The position numbers and the translations under genes were made by a program. DNA of 64,000 nt from Thiosocius sp963808165 (GTDB lineage: Bacteria > Pseudomonadota > Gammaproteobacteria > Chromatiales > Chromatiaceae), in assembly GCA_963808165.1 (NCBI GenBank), contig CAWEET010000021.1:434001-498000 (forward strand), given 5' to 3'. Of this stretch, positions 1-8,541 are shown in pieces. How positions within the stretch are numbered: position 1 is the first letter of the stretch; every line of letters begins with the position of its first letter. The notes below the pieces were generated by a model. It was not told the DNA's origin. It worked only from the letters and a program-made list of their open reading frames with translations, and ran no database searches.

Positions 1-734
1 TCGACGACGATCGTCTGGCCGTCCGCCATATCCACCGCGCCGACCGAGGTGCCGCAGGCGATGACGTCGCCCGGGTAGAGCGCGATCTCGCGGCTGATGT
101 GCCAGACGATCTCCTGTGGCGAGAAGATCATGTCGCTGACCGGGTAGTCCTGCTTGACCTCGCCGTCGAGGATGCCGCGCACACGCAGACCGGCCGGATC
201 GATACCGGTCGCGATTGTCGGGCCGATCGGCCCGAAGCCCGGCAGGCTCTTGGTGCGGCACCACTGGTGGAACTCGTCGTTGGCGAACAGCGCCTCCGGG
301 GCGGTGACGTCGTTGACACAGGTGTAACCGAAGATGCACTGAGCGAGCTGGTCGCGCGTGGGTTGGAAACAGTGCCGGCCGATCACGATACCCAGCTCCG
401 CCTCGAACTTGACCCGTCCATCGAAGCCCGGCGGGCGCCGGATCGGGCGGCCGTGCGCCGAGACTGATTCGCACAGTTTGACGAAGAAGAGCGGAAAGTC
501 GGGGATCCTGGTCCCTTCCTTCTGCTGCCGCTCGTGGAAATTGTTCCACAGGCCGAGGAATTGACGCGGCTCGACCGGCGGCAGCCAGGTCGCCTTGGCC
601 GTCGCGATGCGAGTGCCGTCAGCTACCGGCTCCCCGAAAAGGTCGCCGTCGTACATGGCGATCTGATCGCCGTCGATCCGCCCCAAGCGTGGTTGGCCGT
701 CGACCTCGATTCTGCACCAGTGCGCGATACCCAT
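1..734 (-). CDS. Fumarylacetoacetate hydrolase (FAH) family protein, partial (3' end outside window)
   Basis: The reverse strand from an ATG at 734 stays open to the window edge, giving about 244 residues. It carries the FAH fold signature: a metal-binding segment reading KFEAELGIVIG, then FGYTCVNDV, then a C-terminal stretch reading YPGDVIACGTSVG. FAH-superfamily enzymes act as hydrolases, isomerases or decarboxylases on 2-keto or acylpyruvate-type substrates using a divalent metal; the substrate here cannot be read from sequence. The gene starts 11 bases after the stop of pgm on the same strand and is probably cotranscribed with it. A second FAH paralogue lies at 4609-5424. The C-terminus is missing. 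Confidence 0.85.
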   Translation of the reverse strand, partial: MGIAHWCRIEVDGQPRLGRIDGDQIAMYDGDLFGEPVADGTRIATAKATWLPPVEPRQFLGLWNNFHERQQKEGTRIPDFPLFFVKLCESVSAHGRPIRRPPGFDGRVKFEAELGIVIGRHCFQPTRDQLAQCIFGYTCVNDVTAPEALFANDEFHQWCRTKSLPGFGPIGPTIATGIDPAGLRVRGILDGEVKQDYPVSDMIFSPQEIVWHISREIALYPGDVIACGTSVGAVDMADGQTIVV

Positions 735-745
735 TGTCTGTCCTC

Positions 746-2377
746 TCAGGTGATGACGTCCGGCGCCTCGCGTCCGGTCTTTTCCGTTATCTGGGCGAGT
801 GCATCGGCGATGTGGATCAGTGGCGCCAATGCCTGTTGCGGATCGAGCTGCTGCCTGTCCGGGTCGGGTTCGAATGATTCCAGATAGACGCGCAACGTCG
901 CGCCGACCGTGCCGGTGCCGGACAGGCGCAAGACCATTCTCGAGCCGTCGGCAAAGCCGATGCGCAGGCCCTGGTGCGCGCTGACTGAGCCATCGATCGG
1001 GTCCGTGTAGCTGAAATCGTCGGCGTAGCTGATCTCCAGCCCATCGAGCTGCGTACCCGGGAGTTGCGGCAGGCGCTCGCGCAAGGCATCCATCAGCTCC
1101 TCGGCCGGTTGATTCTTGATAGCCTCGTAGTCGTGCCGCGAGTAGTAGTTGCGGCCGTACTCGCGCCAGTGCCCGGTGACGATGTCGGCCACCGACTCGC
1201 CGCGGCCGGCGATCACGTTGAGCCATGCCAGCACCGCCCACAGGCCGTCTTTCTCACGGACATGGCTGGATCCGGTGCCGAAGCTCTCCTCTCCGCAAAA
1301 CGCGATGCGCCCGGCATCGAGCAGGTTGCCGAAGAACTTCCAGCCGGTCGGGGTCTCGAAGCATTCGATTCCCAGCGCCGCGGCGACCCGGTCGACCGCC
1401 TGACTGGTCGGCATCGAGCGGGCGACCCCCGGGATCCCGCCGCGATGCGCCGGGATCAGCGTTGCGTTCGCAGCCAGTACCGCGAGGCTGTCGCTCGGTG
1501 TGACGAAGAAATCACGGCCGAGGATCATGTTGCGGTCGCCGTCGCCGTCGGACGCGGCCGCGAAGTCGACGCCCTCCGGGCCTTGTGTCATCTGTACCAG
1601 GCCGGCGGCGTGCACCAGATTCGGGTCCGGGTGGTGGCCGCCGAAGTCCTCGAGTGGCTCACCGTTGATTACCGTGCCGGCCGGTGCCCCCAGCATGTTC
1701 TCGAAAATCCTTTTTGCATAGGGGCCGGTGATGGCATGCATCGCGTCGAAGCGCATGCGGAAACCGCCTGCCAGCAGCGCGCGGATCGCCTCGAAATCGA
1801 AAATGGATTCCATCAGATCGGCGTAGTCGACGACCGGGTCGATTACCTCGACCTGCATCTCTCCGAGTGGGTAGCTGCCGATCGTATCCAGCGGCAGATT
1901 TTCGGCCTCGATGCTGCGATAGTCGGCGATCTCCAGGGTACGGGCGTAGATGGCCTCGGTGATCTTCTCCGGTGCAGGTCCGCCGTTGGCAGTGTTGAAC
2001 TTGATGCCGAAATCGCCGTCCGGCCCGCCCGGGTTGTGGCTGGCCGACAGGATCAGACCGCCCGCAGCCGCGTATTTTCGGATCACGCAGGATGCCGCCG
2101 GGGTGGACAGCAGGCCGCCCTGACCGACCAGCACGCGGCCGACTCCGTTGGCTGCGGCCATCTGCAGTATGATCTGAATCGCCTCGCGATTGTAGAAACG
2201 GCCGTCGCCGCCGAGCACCAGCGTTGCGCCGATCAACTCGCGCTGGGTGTCGAATACCGATTGCACGAAATTCTTCAGATAGTTGCCCTGACGGAATACC
2301 TCGACGCGTTTGCGCAGGCCGGAGGTGCCCGGACGCTGGTCGGTATAAGGCTTGGTGGAGTAGGTGGTGATTCCCAT
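746..2377 (-). CDS. pgm: Phosphoglucomutase, alpha-D-glucose-phosphate specific
   Basis: A 543-residue protein of the usual length for the alpha-phosphohexomutase family, interconverting glucose-1-phosphate and glucose-6-phosphate for glycogen and nucleotide-sugar metabolism. Visible motifs are the N-terminal RPGTSGLRKRV, the phosphoserine loop SASHNPGG, the metal loop SDGDGDRN, the sugar-binding loop FCGEESFG and the C-terminal phosphate-binding RLSGTGT. The ATG at 2377 is preceded by GAGGAT at good spacing. An upstream in-frame codon at 2443 would add 22 unrelated residues and run into the htpG promoter, so the shorter start is chosen. It is divergent from htpG and followed by a FAH-family gene. 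Confidence 0.93.
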   Translation of the reverse strand: MGITTYSTKPYTDQRPGTSGLRKRVEVFRQGNYLKNFVQSVFDTQRELIGATLVLGGDGRFYNREAIQIILQMAAANGVGRVLVGQGGLLSTPAASCVIRKYAAAGGLILSASHNPGGPDGDFGIKFNTANGGPAPEKITEAIYARTLEIADYRSIEAENLPLDTIGSYPLGEMQVEVIDPVVDYADLMESIFDFEAIRALLAGGFRMRFDAMHAITGPYAKRIFENMLGAPAGTVINGEPLEDFGGHHPDPNLVHAAGLVQMTQGPEGVDFAAASDGDGDRNMILGRDFFVTPSDSLAVLAANATLIPAHRGGIPGVARSMPTSQAVDRVAAALGIECFETPTGWKFFGNLLDAGRIAFCGEESFGTGSSHVREKDGLWAVLAWLNVIAGRGESVADIVTGHWREYGRNYYSRHDYEAIKNQPAEELMDALRERLPQLPGTQLDGLEISYADDFSYTDPIDGSVSAHQGLRIGFADGSRMVLRLSGTGTVGATLRVYLESFEPDPDRQQLDPQQALAPLIHIADALAQITEKTGREAPDVIT

Positions 2378-2426
2378 AGATCCTCGAGTACTGCAAAAGC
2401 TGGCCGGATTTTTACCACAGTCACCC

Positions 2427-2455
2427 CTTGAAATCCCGCCCAACCGCCCGCATTT
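2427..2455 (+). promoter_or_regulatory. Heat-shock (sigma-32-like) promoter of htpG
   Basis: CCCCTTGAAA supplies a -35 element (CTTGAAA at 2427-2433). A 13-base spacer separates it from CCCGCATTT at 2447-2455. The known E. coli RpoH consensus is CTTGAAA, a 13-17 base spacer, then CCCCATNT. The element is 40 bases upstream of the htpG ATG. The lon promoter at 17359-17387 has the same spacing and the same CCCGCATNT variant, which strengthens both calls. Confidence 0.7.
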
Positions 2456-2494
2456 GTCGCGCCAGCGAGAAAATCTCCGGAGGAAACACCAACC

Positions 2495-4414
2495 ATGACC
2501 GCTACTGCGCAGAAAGAAACCCTGGATTTCCAGGCCGAAGTCAGCCAGGTCCTGAACCTGGTCATACGCTCACTCTACTCGAATAAGGAGATATTCCTCC
2601 GCGAACTGGTTTCGAATGCCTCGGACGCGGCGGAAAAGCTACGATTCGAGGCGCTCAGCAACGAGGCACTGTACGAGGGTGAGAGCGGCCTGCGGATCCG
2701 CGTGTCGGTCGACAAGGAGGCCGGTACCCTGACCATCCTGGACAATGGCATCGGCATGAGCCGCCAGGAGGTCACCGAGACCATCGGTTCGATCGCCAGT
2801 TCCGGCACCCGCAAGTTTCTCGAGAACCTGTCCGGCGACCAGGCCAAGGACAGCCAGTTGATCGGCCAGTTCGGTGTCGGCTTCTATTCGGCCTTTATCG
2901 TCGCCGACAAGGTCGTCCTGACGACCCGGCGCGCCGGGATGCAGCCGGACGAAGGCGTGCGCTGGGAGTCGACCGGCGAGGGCAGCTACACCATCGAGAA
3001 CACCGAGCGCGCAGAACGCGGCACCGAGATCGTTCTACACCTGCGCGAGGACGAAAATGAGTTTCTCGACGAGTGGCGTCTGCGCAGCATCATCGGCAAG
3101 TTTTCCGACCATGTGGCGATCCCGGTCGAGATGCTCAAGGCCCCGGAGCCGGTCGAGGAAGGTGACGAGAGCAAGGAGGCCGCAGCCGAGCCGGAATGGG
3201 AACAGGTGAACAGGGGTACGGCGCTGTGGATGCGCAACAAGTCGGAGGTGTCCGATGAGGAGTATCGCGACTTCTACAAAAATACCTGCCACGATTTCGA
3301 AGATCCGCTGACCTGGGCGCACAACCGTGTCGAGGGCACCAACGAGTACAACTCGCTGTTGTTCGTTCCGTCGCGCGCCCCGTTCGACATGTGGGACCGC
3401 GAACCCAAGCATGGTGTGAAGTTGTACGTGCGGCGCGTGTTCATCATGGACGAGGCGGACAAGCTGATGCCGCACTATCTGCGTTTCGTCAAGGGTGTGG
3501 TGGATTCCGACGACCTGCCGCTGAACGTGTCGCGCGAGATCCTTCAGCACGACAAGAAGATCGACAGCATCCGCAGCGCCAACGTCAAGCGTTTGCTTGG
3601 CCTGTTGGAAAAGCTGGCCAAGGACGACGAGGAAAACTACCAGACTTTCTGGAAGGAGTTCGGCAGGGTGCTCAAGGAAGGCCCGGCCGAGGACTTCGCC
3701 AACCGTGAAAAGATCGGCGGCCTGCTGCGCTTTGCCTCGACCAAATCGGACGGGGATGCCGAAACTGTCTCGCTCGACCAGTACATCGAGCGCATGGCGG
3801 AGAAGCAGGAGAAGATCTATTACATCACCGCCGATACCTTGTCCGCGGCACGCAACAGTCCGCACCTCGAGGTGTTCAAGAAGAAGGACATCGAGGTGCT
3901 GCTGCTGGTCGACCGTGTCGACGAGTGGCTGGTGTCGCATTTCACCGAATACAAGGGCAAACACCTGCAGTCCGTAGCCAAGGGCGAGCTGGACCTGGGT
4001 GAGTTGGAGGACAAGGACGACAAGGAAAAGGTGGAGAAGGCCGCCGAGGAGCACAAGCACCTGATCGAACGGGTCAAGACCGCGCTCGGTGAGACGGTTA
4101 AGGAGGTGCGTGTCTCCAGCCGCCTGACCGAGTCGCCGGCCTGTCTGGTAGTCGATCACTATGACATGAGCCAGAACCTGGCGCGGGTGCTGAAGCAACT
4201 GGGCCAGGACGCCCCGGTGCCGACCCCGATCATCGAGATCAATCTGGAGCACCCGCTGCTCAAGCGCATGGATGCGGAGGTGGACGAAGACAGGTTCGGC
4301 GAACTGGCCAAATTGGTGTTCGATCAGGCACTGCTGGCAGAGGGTGGGCAGCTCGAAGACCCTGCAGGCTTCGTGCACCGCCTCAACCGCCTGATGCTGG
4401 ACATGTCTGCCTGA
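2495..4414 (+). CDS. htpG: HSP90-family molecular chaperone HtpG
   Basis: A 639-residue cytosolic ATP-dependent chaperone. The N-terminal GHKL ATPase domain shows SNASDA near residue 38, the DNGIGM motif and the lid/glycine segment GQFGVGFYSAF. The middle domain includes NVSREILQ, whose Arg contacts the ATP gamma-phosphate, and a C-terminal dimerisation domain follows. An acidic stretch near residues 215-230 links the N and middle domains, as in other bacterial Hsp90s. The ribosome-binding site CCGGAGGA precedes the ATG, and a sigma-32-like promoter lies upstream. It is divergent from pgm and convergent with the FAH gene downstream. Confidence 0.97.
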   Translation: MTATAQKETLDFQAEVSQVLNLVIRSLYSNKEIFLRELVSNASDAAEKLRFEALSNEALYEGESGLRIRVSVDKEAGTLTILDNGIGMSRQEVTETIGSIASSGTRKFLENLSGDQAKDSQLIGQFGVGFYSAFIVADKVVLTTRRAGMQPDEGVRWESTGEGSYTIENTERAERGTEIVLHLREDENEFLDEWRLRSIIGKFSDHVAIPVEMLKAPEPVEEGDESKEAAAEPEWEQVNRGTALWMRNKSEVSDEEYRDFYKNTCHDFEDPLTWAHNRVEGTNEYNSLLFVPSRAPFDMWDREPKHGVKLYVRRVFIMDEADKLMPHYLRFVKGVVDSDDLPLNVSREILQHDKKIDSIRSANVKRLLGLLEKLAKDDEENYQTFWKEFGRVLKEGPAEDFANREKIGGLLRFASTKSDGDAETVSLDQYIERMAEKQEKIYYITADTLSAARNSPHLEVFKKKDIEVLLLVDRVDEWLVSHFTEYKGKHLQSVAKGELDLGELEDKDDKEKVEKAAEEHKHLIERVKTALGETVKEVRVSSRLTESPACLVVDHYDMSQNLARVLKQLGQDAPVPTPIIEINLEHPLLKRMDAEVDEDRFGELAKLVFDQALLAEGGQLEDPAGFVHRLNRLMLDMSA

Positions 4415-4458
4415 ACAGGCCGGTCCTGTCGGCAATGGCGATCTCAGTTGGTGCTCGC

Positions 4459-4485
4459 GCCCCCGCGCATTCGGTGCGCGGGGGC
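4459..4485. terminator. GC-rich hairpin between convergent htpG and FAH genes
   Basis: A perfect 11-bp stem (GCCCCCGCGCA paired with TGCGCGGGGGC) closes a 5-base TTCGG loop, 45 bases after the htpG stop. There is no T-run on either side, so it is a plausible terminator or 3'-end stabiliser rather than a textbook intrinsic terminator. Confidence 0.45.
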
Positions 4486-4608
4486 TGTGGCAGCGGGGCC
4501 GAGGTCGAGCCTCCAAGACCAAGGGCGTGGCGCCCCGCATGCTGCAGTGCATCAGGCTCGGTCGCATCCGGGTGAGGCGCTGCGCCTGACATCGGCGCTC
4601 GGGGGGCG

Positions 4609-5424
4609 TTACCCTCGTGGCGCGTTGTGCACTGGATTGCTCAGGGTGCCGATGCCGTCGACCGTGACCTCGATGGTGTCCCCGTCGGCGAGAAAGAGCG
4701 GTGGTTTGCGGGCGAAACCGACCCCCTCCGGGGTCCCCGTGAGGATGACCGTACCGGGCAGCAGGGTGGTGTCGCGGCTGATGAAGGCAATCAGCTCGGC
4801 AACCGGGAAGATCATGTCGCGGGTATTGCTCGACTGCATGGTCGCGCCGTTCAGCACGGAGCGGATCGCCAGGGATTGCGGGTCGGGGATTTCGTCAGCG
4901 GTCACCAGCACCGGGCCGAGCGGACAGAAGGTATCGAAACTCTTGCCGCGCACCCATTGGCCGCCACCGGCATGTTTCTGCCAGCGCCGCGCAGAGACGT
5001 CGTTGGCGCAGGTGTAGCCGAAGACGTAGTCCAGCGCATTACCAACCGGCACGTTGCGGGCCGAACGGCCGATGATCACCGCGAGTTCCGCCTCGTAGTC
5101 GACCTCCGGCCCCTTGTCGCAGGCTGCAGGGAGCAGTATCGGACTGCCGGGACCGGTGACCGCTGTGCTGGGCTTCATGAACATCACCGGGGTATCCGGC
5201 AGCTTGGCGCCGGTTTCCGCCGCATGCGCGCGGTAGTTGAGTCCGATGCCGTAGATGTCGGCAGCTTGTACCGGTGCCAGCCAGTGTGCCACCCGCACCA
5301 CTTCATCGGTAGGGGTCAAACCGTCGAAAAGGCCGCTGCCCGAATAGGCCATCCCCCGGTTTGTACCGGCCGCTTCGACCCAGCGGGTCCGACCCTGTTC
5401 GTCAATACAACGAGCCACATGCAT
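4609..5424 (-). CDS. Fumarylacetoacetate hydrolase family protein
   Basis: A 271-residue FAH-superfamily protein. The core shows YGIGLNYRAHA, the metal-binding EVDYEAELAVIIG, FGYTCANDVSARRWQ and the conserved VILTGTPEGVG near the C-terminus. These are typical of fumarylpyruvate/acylpyruvate hydrolases and related oxaloacetate decarboxylases. The substrate is not inferred. The ATG at 5424 has a GGGGGGGTGA ribosome-binding stretch. It stands alone between htpG (convergent) and adk (divergent), with no aromatic-degradation genes nearby, so a metabolite-clearing role is as likely as catabolism. Confidence 0.88.
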   Translation of the reverse strand: MHVARCIDEQGRTRWVEAAGTNRGMAYSGSGLFDGLTPTDEVVRVAHWLAPVQAADIYGIGLNYRAHAAETGAKLPDTPVMFMKPSTAVTGPGSPILLPAACDKGPEVDYEAELAVIIGRSARNVPVGNALDYVFGYTCANDVSARRWQKHAGGGQWVRGKSFDTFCPLGPVLVTADEIPDPQSLAIRSVLNGATMQSSNTRDMIFPVAELIAFISRDTTLLPGTVILTGTPEGVGFARKPPLFLADGDTIEVTVDGIGTLSNPVHNAPRG

Positions 5425-5548
5425 GATTCACCCCCCCTGTGCCGCTGAGACGCCCGCAGCGGCAGCAGGCGCATGCGGCTCAACGTCTGACGACCCGAAG
5501 TATAGGCCCGCGATGCATCACTGTTGGCCGGCCCCTGTGCAAACGGGT

Positions 5549-5568
5549 TTATCAGCCGATACTGATAA
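5549..5568. promoter_or_regulatory. Inverted repeat upstream of adk, possible operator
   Basis: TTATCAG and CTGATAA form a perfect 7-bp inverted repeat separated by CCGATA, about 100 bases before the adk start and 125 bases before the divergent FAH start. A related GGTTTATC/GATACTGAT string occurs upstream of pyrG near 41863-41880. The binding factor is unknown. Confidence 0.3.
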
Positions 5569-5670
5569 GGCCCCTCAATCCGCCTATTCACACAGTCGAG
5601 TGGGGATTTTAGGGTCGGTATGGCAGACTGCGCCCCCTGAAAATTCGTAAACACGGTAGGGAGCACAACC

Positions 5671-6318
5671 ATGCGCGTCATTCTTCTCGGCGGCCCCGGC
5701 GCCGGCAAAGGCACTCAGGCCAATTACATCAAGGAGCGTTTCGGTATACCGCAGATCTCGACCGGCGATATGCTGCGCGCCCACGTCAAGTCTGGCTCTG
5801 ATCTCGGTGTGGCGGCCAAGAAGATCATGGACGAAGGCGGCCTGGTGTCGGACGACATCATCATGGGGATGGTCAAGGAGCGCATCAAGGACGACGACTG
5901 CAAGGCCGGCTACCTGTTCGACGGGTTTCCGCGCACCATCCCTCAGGCCGAGGCATTGAAAGAGGCCGGCGTGCCGATCGATGCGGTGGTCGAGATCGAT
6001 GTGCCGGACGAAGAGATCGTGAAGCGCATGTCCGGTCGGCGTGTACACCTGGCCTCGGGCCGCACTTATCATGTCGTGTTCAATCCGCCGAAGGAAGAGG
6101 GCAAGGATGACGAAACCGGTGAGCCGCTGATTCAGCGCGACGATGACCAGGAAGAGACCGTCAAGGCGCGCTTGAAGGTGTATCACGATCAGACCGAACC
6201 TCTGATCAGCTTCTACCGCAAAGAGGCCGATGCAGGGAACTGCAAGTACCTCAAGGTCAACGGTGTCGGCGGTGTCGACGACATCCGCAGTCAGATCTTC
6301 ACCGGCCTGGAAGGCTGA
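5671..6318 (+). CDS. adk: Adenylate kinase
   Basis: A 215-residue long-form adenylate kinase that catalyses ATP + AMP = 2 ADP in the cytosol. The P-loop reads GGPGAGKGTQ at residues 7-16, followed by the AMP-binding segment STGDMLRAHV and FDGFPRTIPQA. The LID domain carries no four-Cys zinc site, as is usual in Gram-negatives. The start is preceded by GGGAG. The hairpin at 6344-6367 follows the stop. Confidence 0.97.
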   Translation: MRVILLGGPGAGKGTQANYIKERFGIPQISTGDMLRAHVKSGSDLGVAAKKIMDEGGLVSDDIIMGMVKERIKDDDCKAGYLFDGFPRTIPQAEALKEAGVPIDAVVEIDVPDEEIVKRMSGRRVHLASGRTYHVVFNPPKEEGKDDETGEPLIQRDDDQEETVKARLKVYHDQTEPLISFYRKEADAGNCKYLKVNGVGGVDDIRSQIFTGLEG

Positions 6319-6343
6319 CCTGCGACCGGCGTGTCGTCTGGAC

Positions 6344-6367
6344 AAAGGCCTGGATTTCCGGGCCTTT
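6344..6367 (+). terminator. Terminator-like hairpin after adk
   Basis: AAAGGCCTGG and CCGGGCCTTT pair around an ATTT loop, giving 10 bp with one G-T wobble. It lies 25 bases past the adk stop. The stem ends in TTT but no longer T-run follows. Confidence 0.5.
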
Positions 6368-6437
6368 ACTGTCGCTGAATCGCCGGGTCCCTGTGCTAAA
6401 CTGGCGAGCTTGAACAGCGTAATACGTGGAGGCCGAC

Positions 6438-6809
6438 ATGGCTATCGTCGAACTGACGAAAGACAATTTCGAGGAAATTGTCACCAAGAATGAATTCGTG
6501 ATCGTCGATTTCTGGGCACCCTGGTGCGGGCCCTGCCGGTCGTTTGCGCCGACTTACGAGAAGGTTTCCGAAGACCATGCCGATGTGGTCTTCGCCAAAG
6601 TGAATACGGAAGACGAGCAGGAGATCGCCGGGCATTTCCAGATCCGTTCGATTCCGACCCTGATGATTTTTCGGGAAAAGATCATCATCTTCAGCGAGGC
6701 AGGCGCGTTGCCGGAGTCGGCCTTCCGCGAGCTGGTCAAGAAGGCCGGTGAACTGGACATGGCCGAGGTGCGGCGGCAGGTCGAGGAGCAGCAGAACGGC
6801 CAGGCCTGA
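6438..6809 (+). CDS. Thioredoxin-family protein
   Basis: A 123-residue cytosolic thiol-disulfide oxidoreductase. The active site is FWAPWCGPCRS near residues 28-38, and the cis-proline segment SIPTL is intact. A charged tail of about 20 residues (GELDMAEVRRQVEEQQNG) extends past the canonical fold, so it is probably a second thioredoxin rather than the housekeeping TrxA. The ATG at 6438 is chosen because GGAGG sits 5 bases upstream; an in-frame GTG at 6426 overlaps that ribosome-binding site. Confidence 0.9.
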   Translation: MAIVELTKDNFEEIVTKNEFVIVDFWAPWCGPCRSFAPTYEKVSEDHADVVFAKVNTEDEQEIAGHFQIRSIPTLMIFREKIIIFSEAGALPESAFRELVKKAGELDMAEVRRQVEEQQNGQA

Positions 6810-6898
6810 ACCGACGCTCGGAGTCCCCTGTCCGGCGGGCTCGCATCGGCGTCTCCCGGGGCGGCTATACTGGGACCTGGATTTCGGCGGACAGGCCC

Positions 6899-7378
6899 AT
6901 GCTCGACGACAATGCGCACCTTCGTAAATGGTTGGACAGCGACCCATCAGTAGGGGACCTGCTCGCCTTGTGCGAGGAGAATTATTATCATCTGCACCAC
7001 CTGGTTCCGCAGTTGCGCCGGCTGCAGGGCGAACATCGTTCCAGTCGGCCTGATCATCAGGACCTGCATCTCACCATCGTCGAACAAACGCGTTACACGA
7101 CATTGCTGCGGCTGACCTACCAGTTCCCGCATGCGGATGGTGGCAAATCCGACCCGGATGCCGTGCTACGCGTTTACCACGATGCACGCCAGGTCGAGGT
7201 GGAGGACCTGCGGCAGCAGGCCTTGCCGACCCATCGGCTGTACGAGGCCCCGGGGTTGCTCAACAAGTGGCGCGTCAATCTGTTTGTTGCCAAGTGGCTG
7301 GCATTCTGCATCCGCCAGGGCCACTTGTTCGTCGACGATGTCACCGCATTGCGCGAGTCCGCTTGCGACCTCTCCTGA
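6899..7378 (+). CDS. DUF1249 family protein (YqiB-like)
   Basis: A 159-residue protein resembling E. coli YqiB. The shared core reads LCEENYYHL, LTIVEQTRYTTLLRL, VLRVYHDARQVEV and NLFVAKWLAFCIRQGH. The family function is unknown; in other gammaproteobacteria it often lies near nudF/cpdA, which are absent here. No signal peptide or membrane segment is visible. An ACAGG stretch precedes the ATG. Confidence 0.85.
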   Translation: MLDDNAHLRKWLDSDPSVGDLLALCEENYYHLHHLVPQLRRLQGEHRSSRPDHQDLHLTIVEQTRYTTLLRLTYQFPHADGGKSDPDAVLRVYHDARQVEVEDLRQQALPTHRLYEAPGLLNKWRVNLFVAKWLAFCIRQGHLFVDDVTALRESACDLS

Positions 7379-7509
7379 AGGCACGAAAAACCTTCAGCGG
7401 CAATGTTTTGTCGCAAATTCGTCTCGATATTTATTAACGATACCCGCAGCCTGATCGCGGCCGACCGCGTTGCCGCCCTGGCCAACATGGACAATTTTTG
7501 TTCGCGTTG

Positions 7510-7543
7510 AATGTTGACTGTTTTGCTAGGTTACTGCTAGATT
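7510..7543 (+). promoter_or_regulatory. iscR promoter with IscR-like (type 1) site
   Basis: TTGACT (7514-7519) and TAGATT (7538-7543) form a sigma-70 promoter with an 18-base spacer and an extended -10 TGC. The 25 bases at 7510-7534 agree with the published type 1 IscR consensus at about 18 positions, the left half (GTTGACTGTTTT) almost perfectly. The site overlaps the -35, as expected for [2Fe-2S]-IscR autorepression. A 6-bp inverted repeat, AATTAC-TGG-GTAATT (7556-7570), lies just downstream. Confidence 0.55.
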
Positions 7544-7603
7544 TGTACCTGAGAAAATTACTGGGTAATTGCACTTGCGTGCATCAATACGAGGAAGACG
7601 ATC

Positions 7604-8077
7604 ATGAGACTCTCTACCAAAGGCCGCTATGCCGTCACCGCGATGCTGGATCTGGCACTCAATGGTACCCAGGGTCCGGTCACGCTGGCCGACATTTCGG
7701 AAAACCAGGGCATATCGCTCTCGTACCTCGAGCAGCTGTTCGCCGCGTTGCGCAGCAAAGGGCTGGTTCGTGGCGTGCGCGGCCCGGGCGGCGGTTACTA
7801 CCTCGGGCGCGAGTCGGACGAGATCTCGATCGCCGATATCATCTGTGCGGTGGACGAGTGGGTCGAGTTCACCCGCTGCAAGGGCCGCCAGAATTGCCAG
7901 GACGGTCAGCGCTGCCTGACCCACAGCCTGTGGGACGATTTGAGCCAGCAGATATTCATCTTCCTCACCGACATCACGCTGCATGATCTGGTCCAGCGAG
8001 GTGAGGTGCGCGAGGCTGCGCGACGCGAAAAGAAGGCCGCGTCGCTGGTACTGGGGCTCAAGGAGCAGGCCGCCTGA
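7604..8077 (+). CDS. iscR: Iron-sulfur cluster regulator IscR (Rrf2 family)
   Basis: A 157-residue Rrf2-family winged-helix repressor. It shows the N-terminal MRLSTKGRYAVTAMLDLA, the recognition region SLSYLEQLFAALRSKGLV and the wing RGPGGGYYLG. The [2Fe-2S] ligands are Cys92, Cys98, Cys104 and His107, exactly as in E. coli IscR, so it should sense Fe-S status rather than act as a plain Rrf2 regulator. It lies 38 bases upstream of iscU; the usual iscS between them is absent. Confidence 0.95.
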   Translation: MRLSTKGRYAVTAMLDLALNGTQGPVTLADISENQGISLSYLEQLFAALRSKGLVRGVRGPGGGYYLGRESDEISIADIICAVDEWVEFTRCKGRQNCQDGQRCLTHSLWDDLSQQIFIFLTDITLHDLVQRGEVREAARREKKAASLVLGLKEQAA

Positions 8078-8115
8078 CGGCGTCCGTTGGTCCGATACGA
8101 CAAGAGGTAACAACC

Positions 8116-8541
8116 ATGGCGTACAGCGATAAAGTCATCGATCATTATGAGAATCCGCGCAATGTCGGCGTGCTCGACACCAAGGCCGGCAACGTGGGCA
8201 CCGGTATGGTCGGCGCCCCGGCCTGTGGCGACGTGATGCGGCTGCAGATCCAGGTGGACGAGCAGGGCGTGATCGAGGACGCGAAGTTCAAGACTTACGG
8301 CTGCGGTTCGGCGATCGCCTCCAGCTCACTGCTGACCGAGTGGGTCAAGGGCAAGACTCTCGATCAGGCGCGTGAGATCAAGAATACCGAAATCGCCGAG
8401 GAGCTGGCGCTGCCGCCGGTCAAGGTTCACTGTTCGGTGCTGGCCGAGGACGCGATCAAGGCTGCGATCGCCGACCTGCAGTCGAAACAGCCTGCTGCGG
8501 TTCATGGTGAAGCGTCCGCGGGCGTATCCACTGCGGCCTGA
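8116..8541 (+). CDS. iscU: Fe-S cluster assembly scaffold IscU
   Basis: A 141-residue scaffold that receives sulfur from a cysteine desulfurase and builds [2Fe-2S]/[4Fe-4S] clusters. The three ligand cysteines are present at 37 (APACGD), 63 (YGCGSA) and 106 (VHCSVLAEDAI), with Asp39. The HscA recognition motif LPPVK sits near residue 99. The protein is about 13 residues longer than E. coli IscU (128), with an Ala-rich tail that overlaps the convergent sensor-kinase gene by 40 bases. No iscS, iscA, hscB, hscA or fdx follows, so those functions must be encoded elsewhere. Confidence 0.95.
   Translation: MAYSDKVIDHYENPRNVGVLDTKAGNVGTGMVGAPACGDVMRLQIQVDEQGVIEDAKFKTYGCGSAIASSSLLTEWVKGKTLDQAREIKNTEIAEELALPPVKVHCSVLAEDAIKAAIADLQSKQPAAVHGEASAGVSTAA

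Noticed and set aside
6866..6871. TATACT as -10 of the DUF1249 gene
   Set aside because: No acceptable -35 at 16-18 bases, so it is too weak alone.
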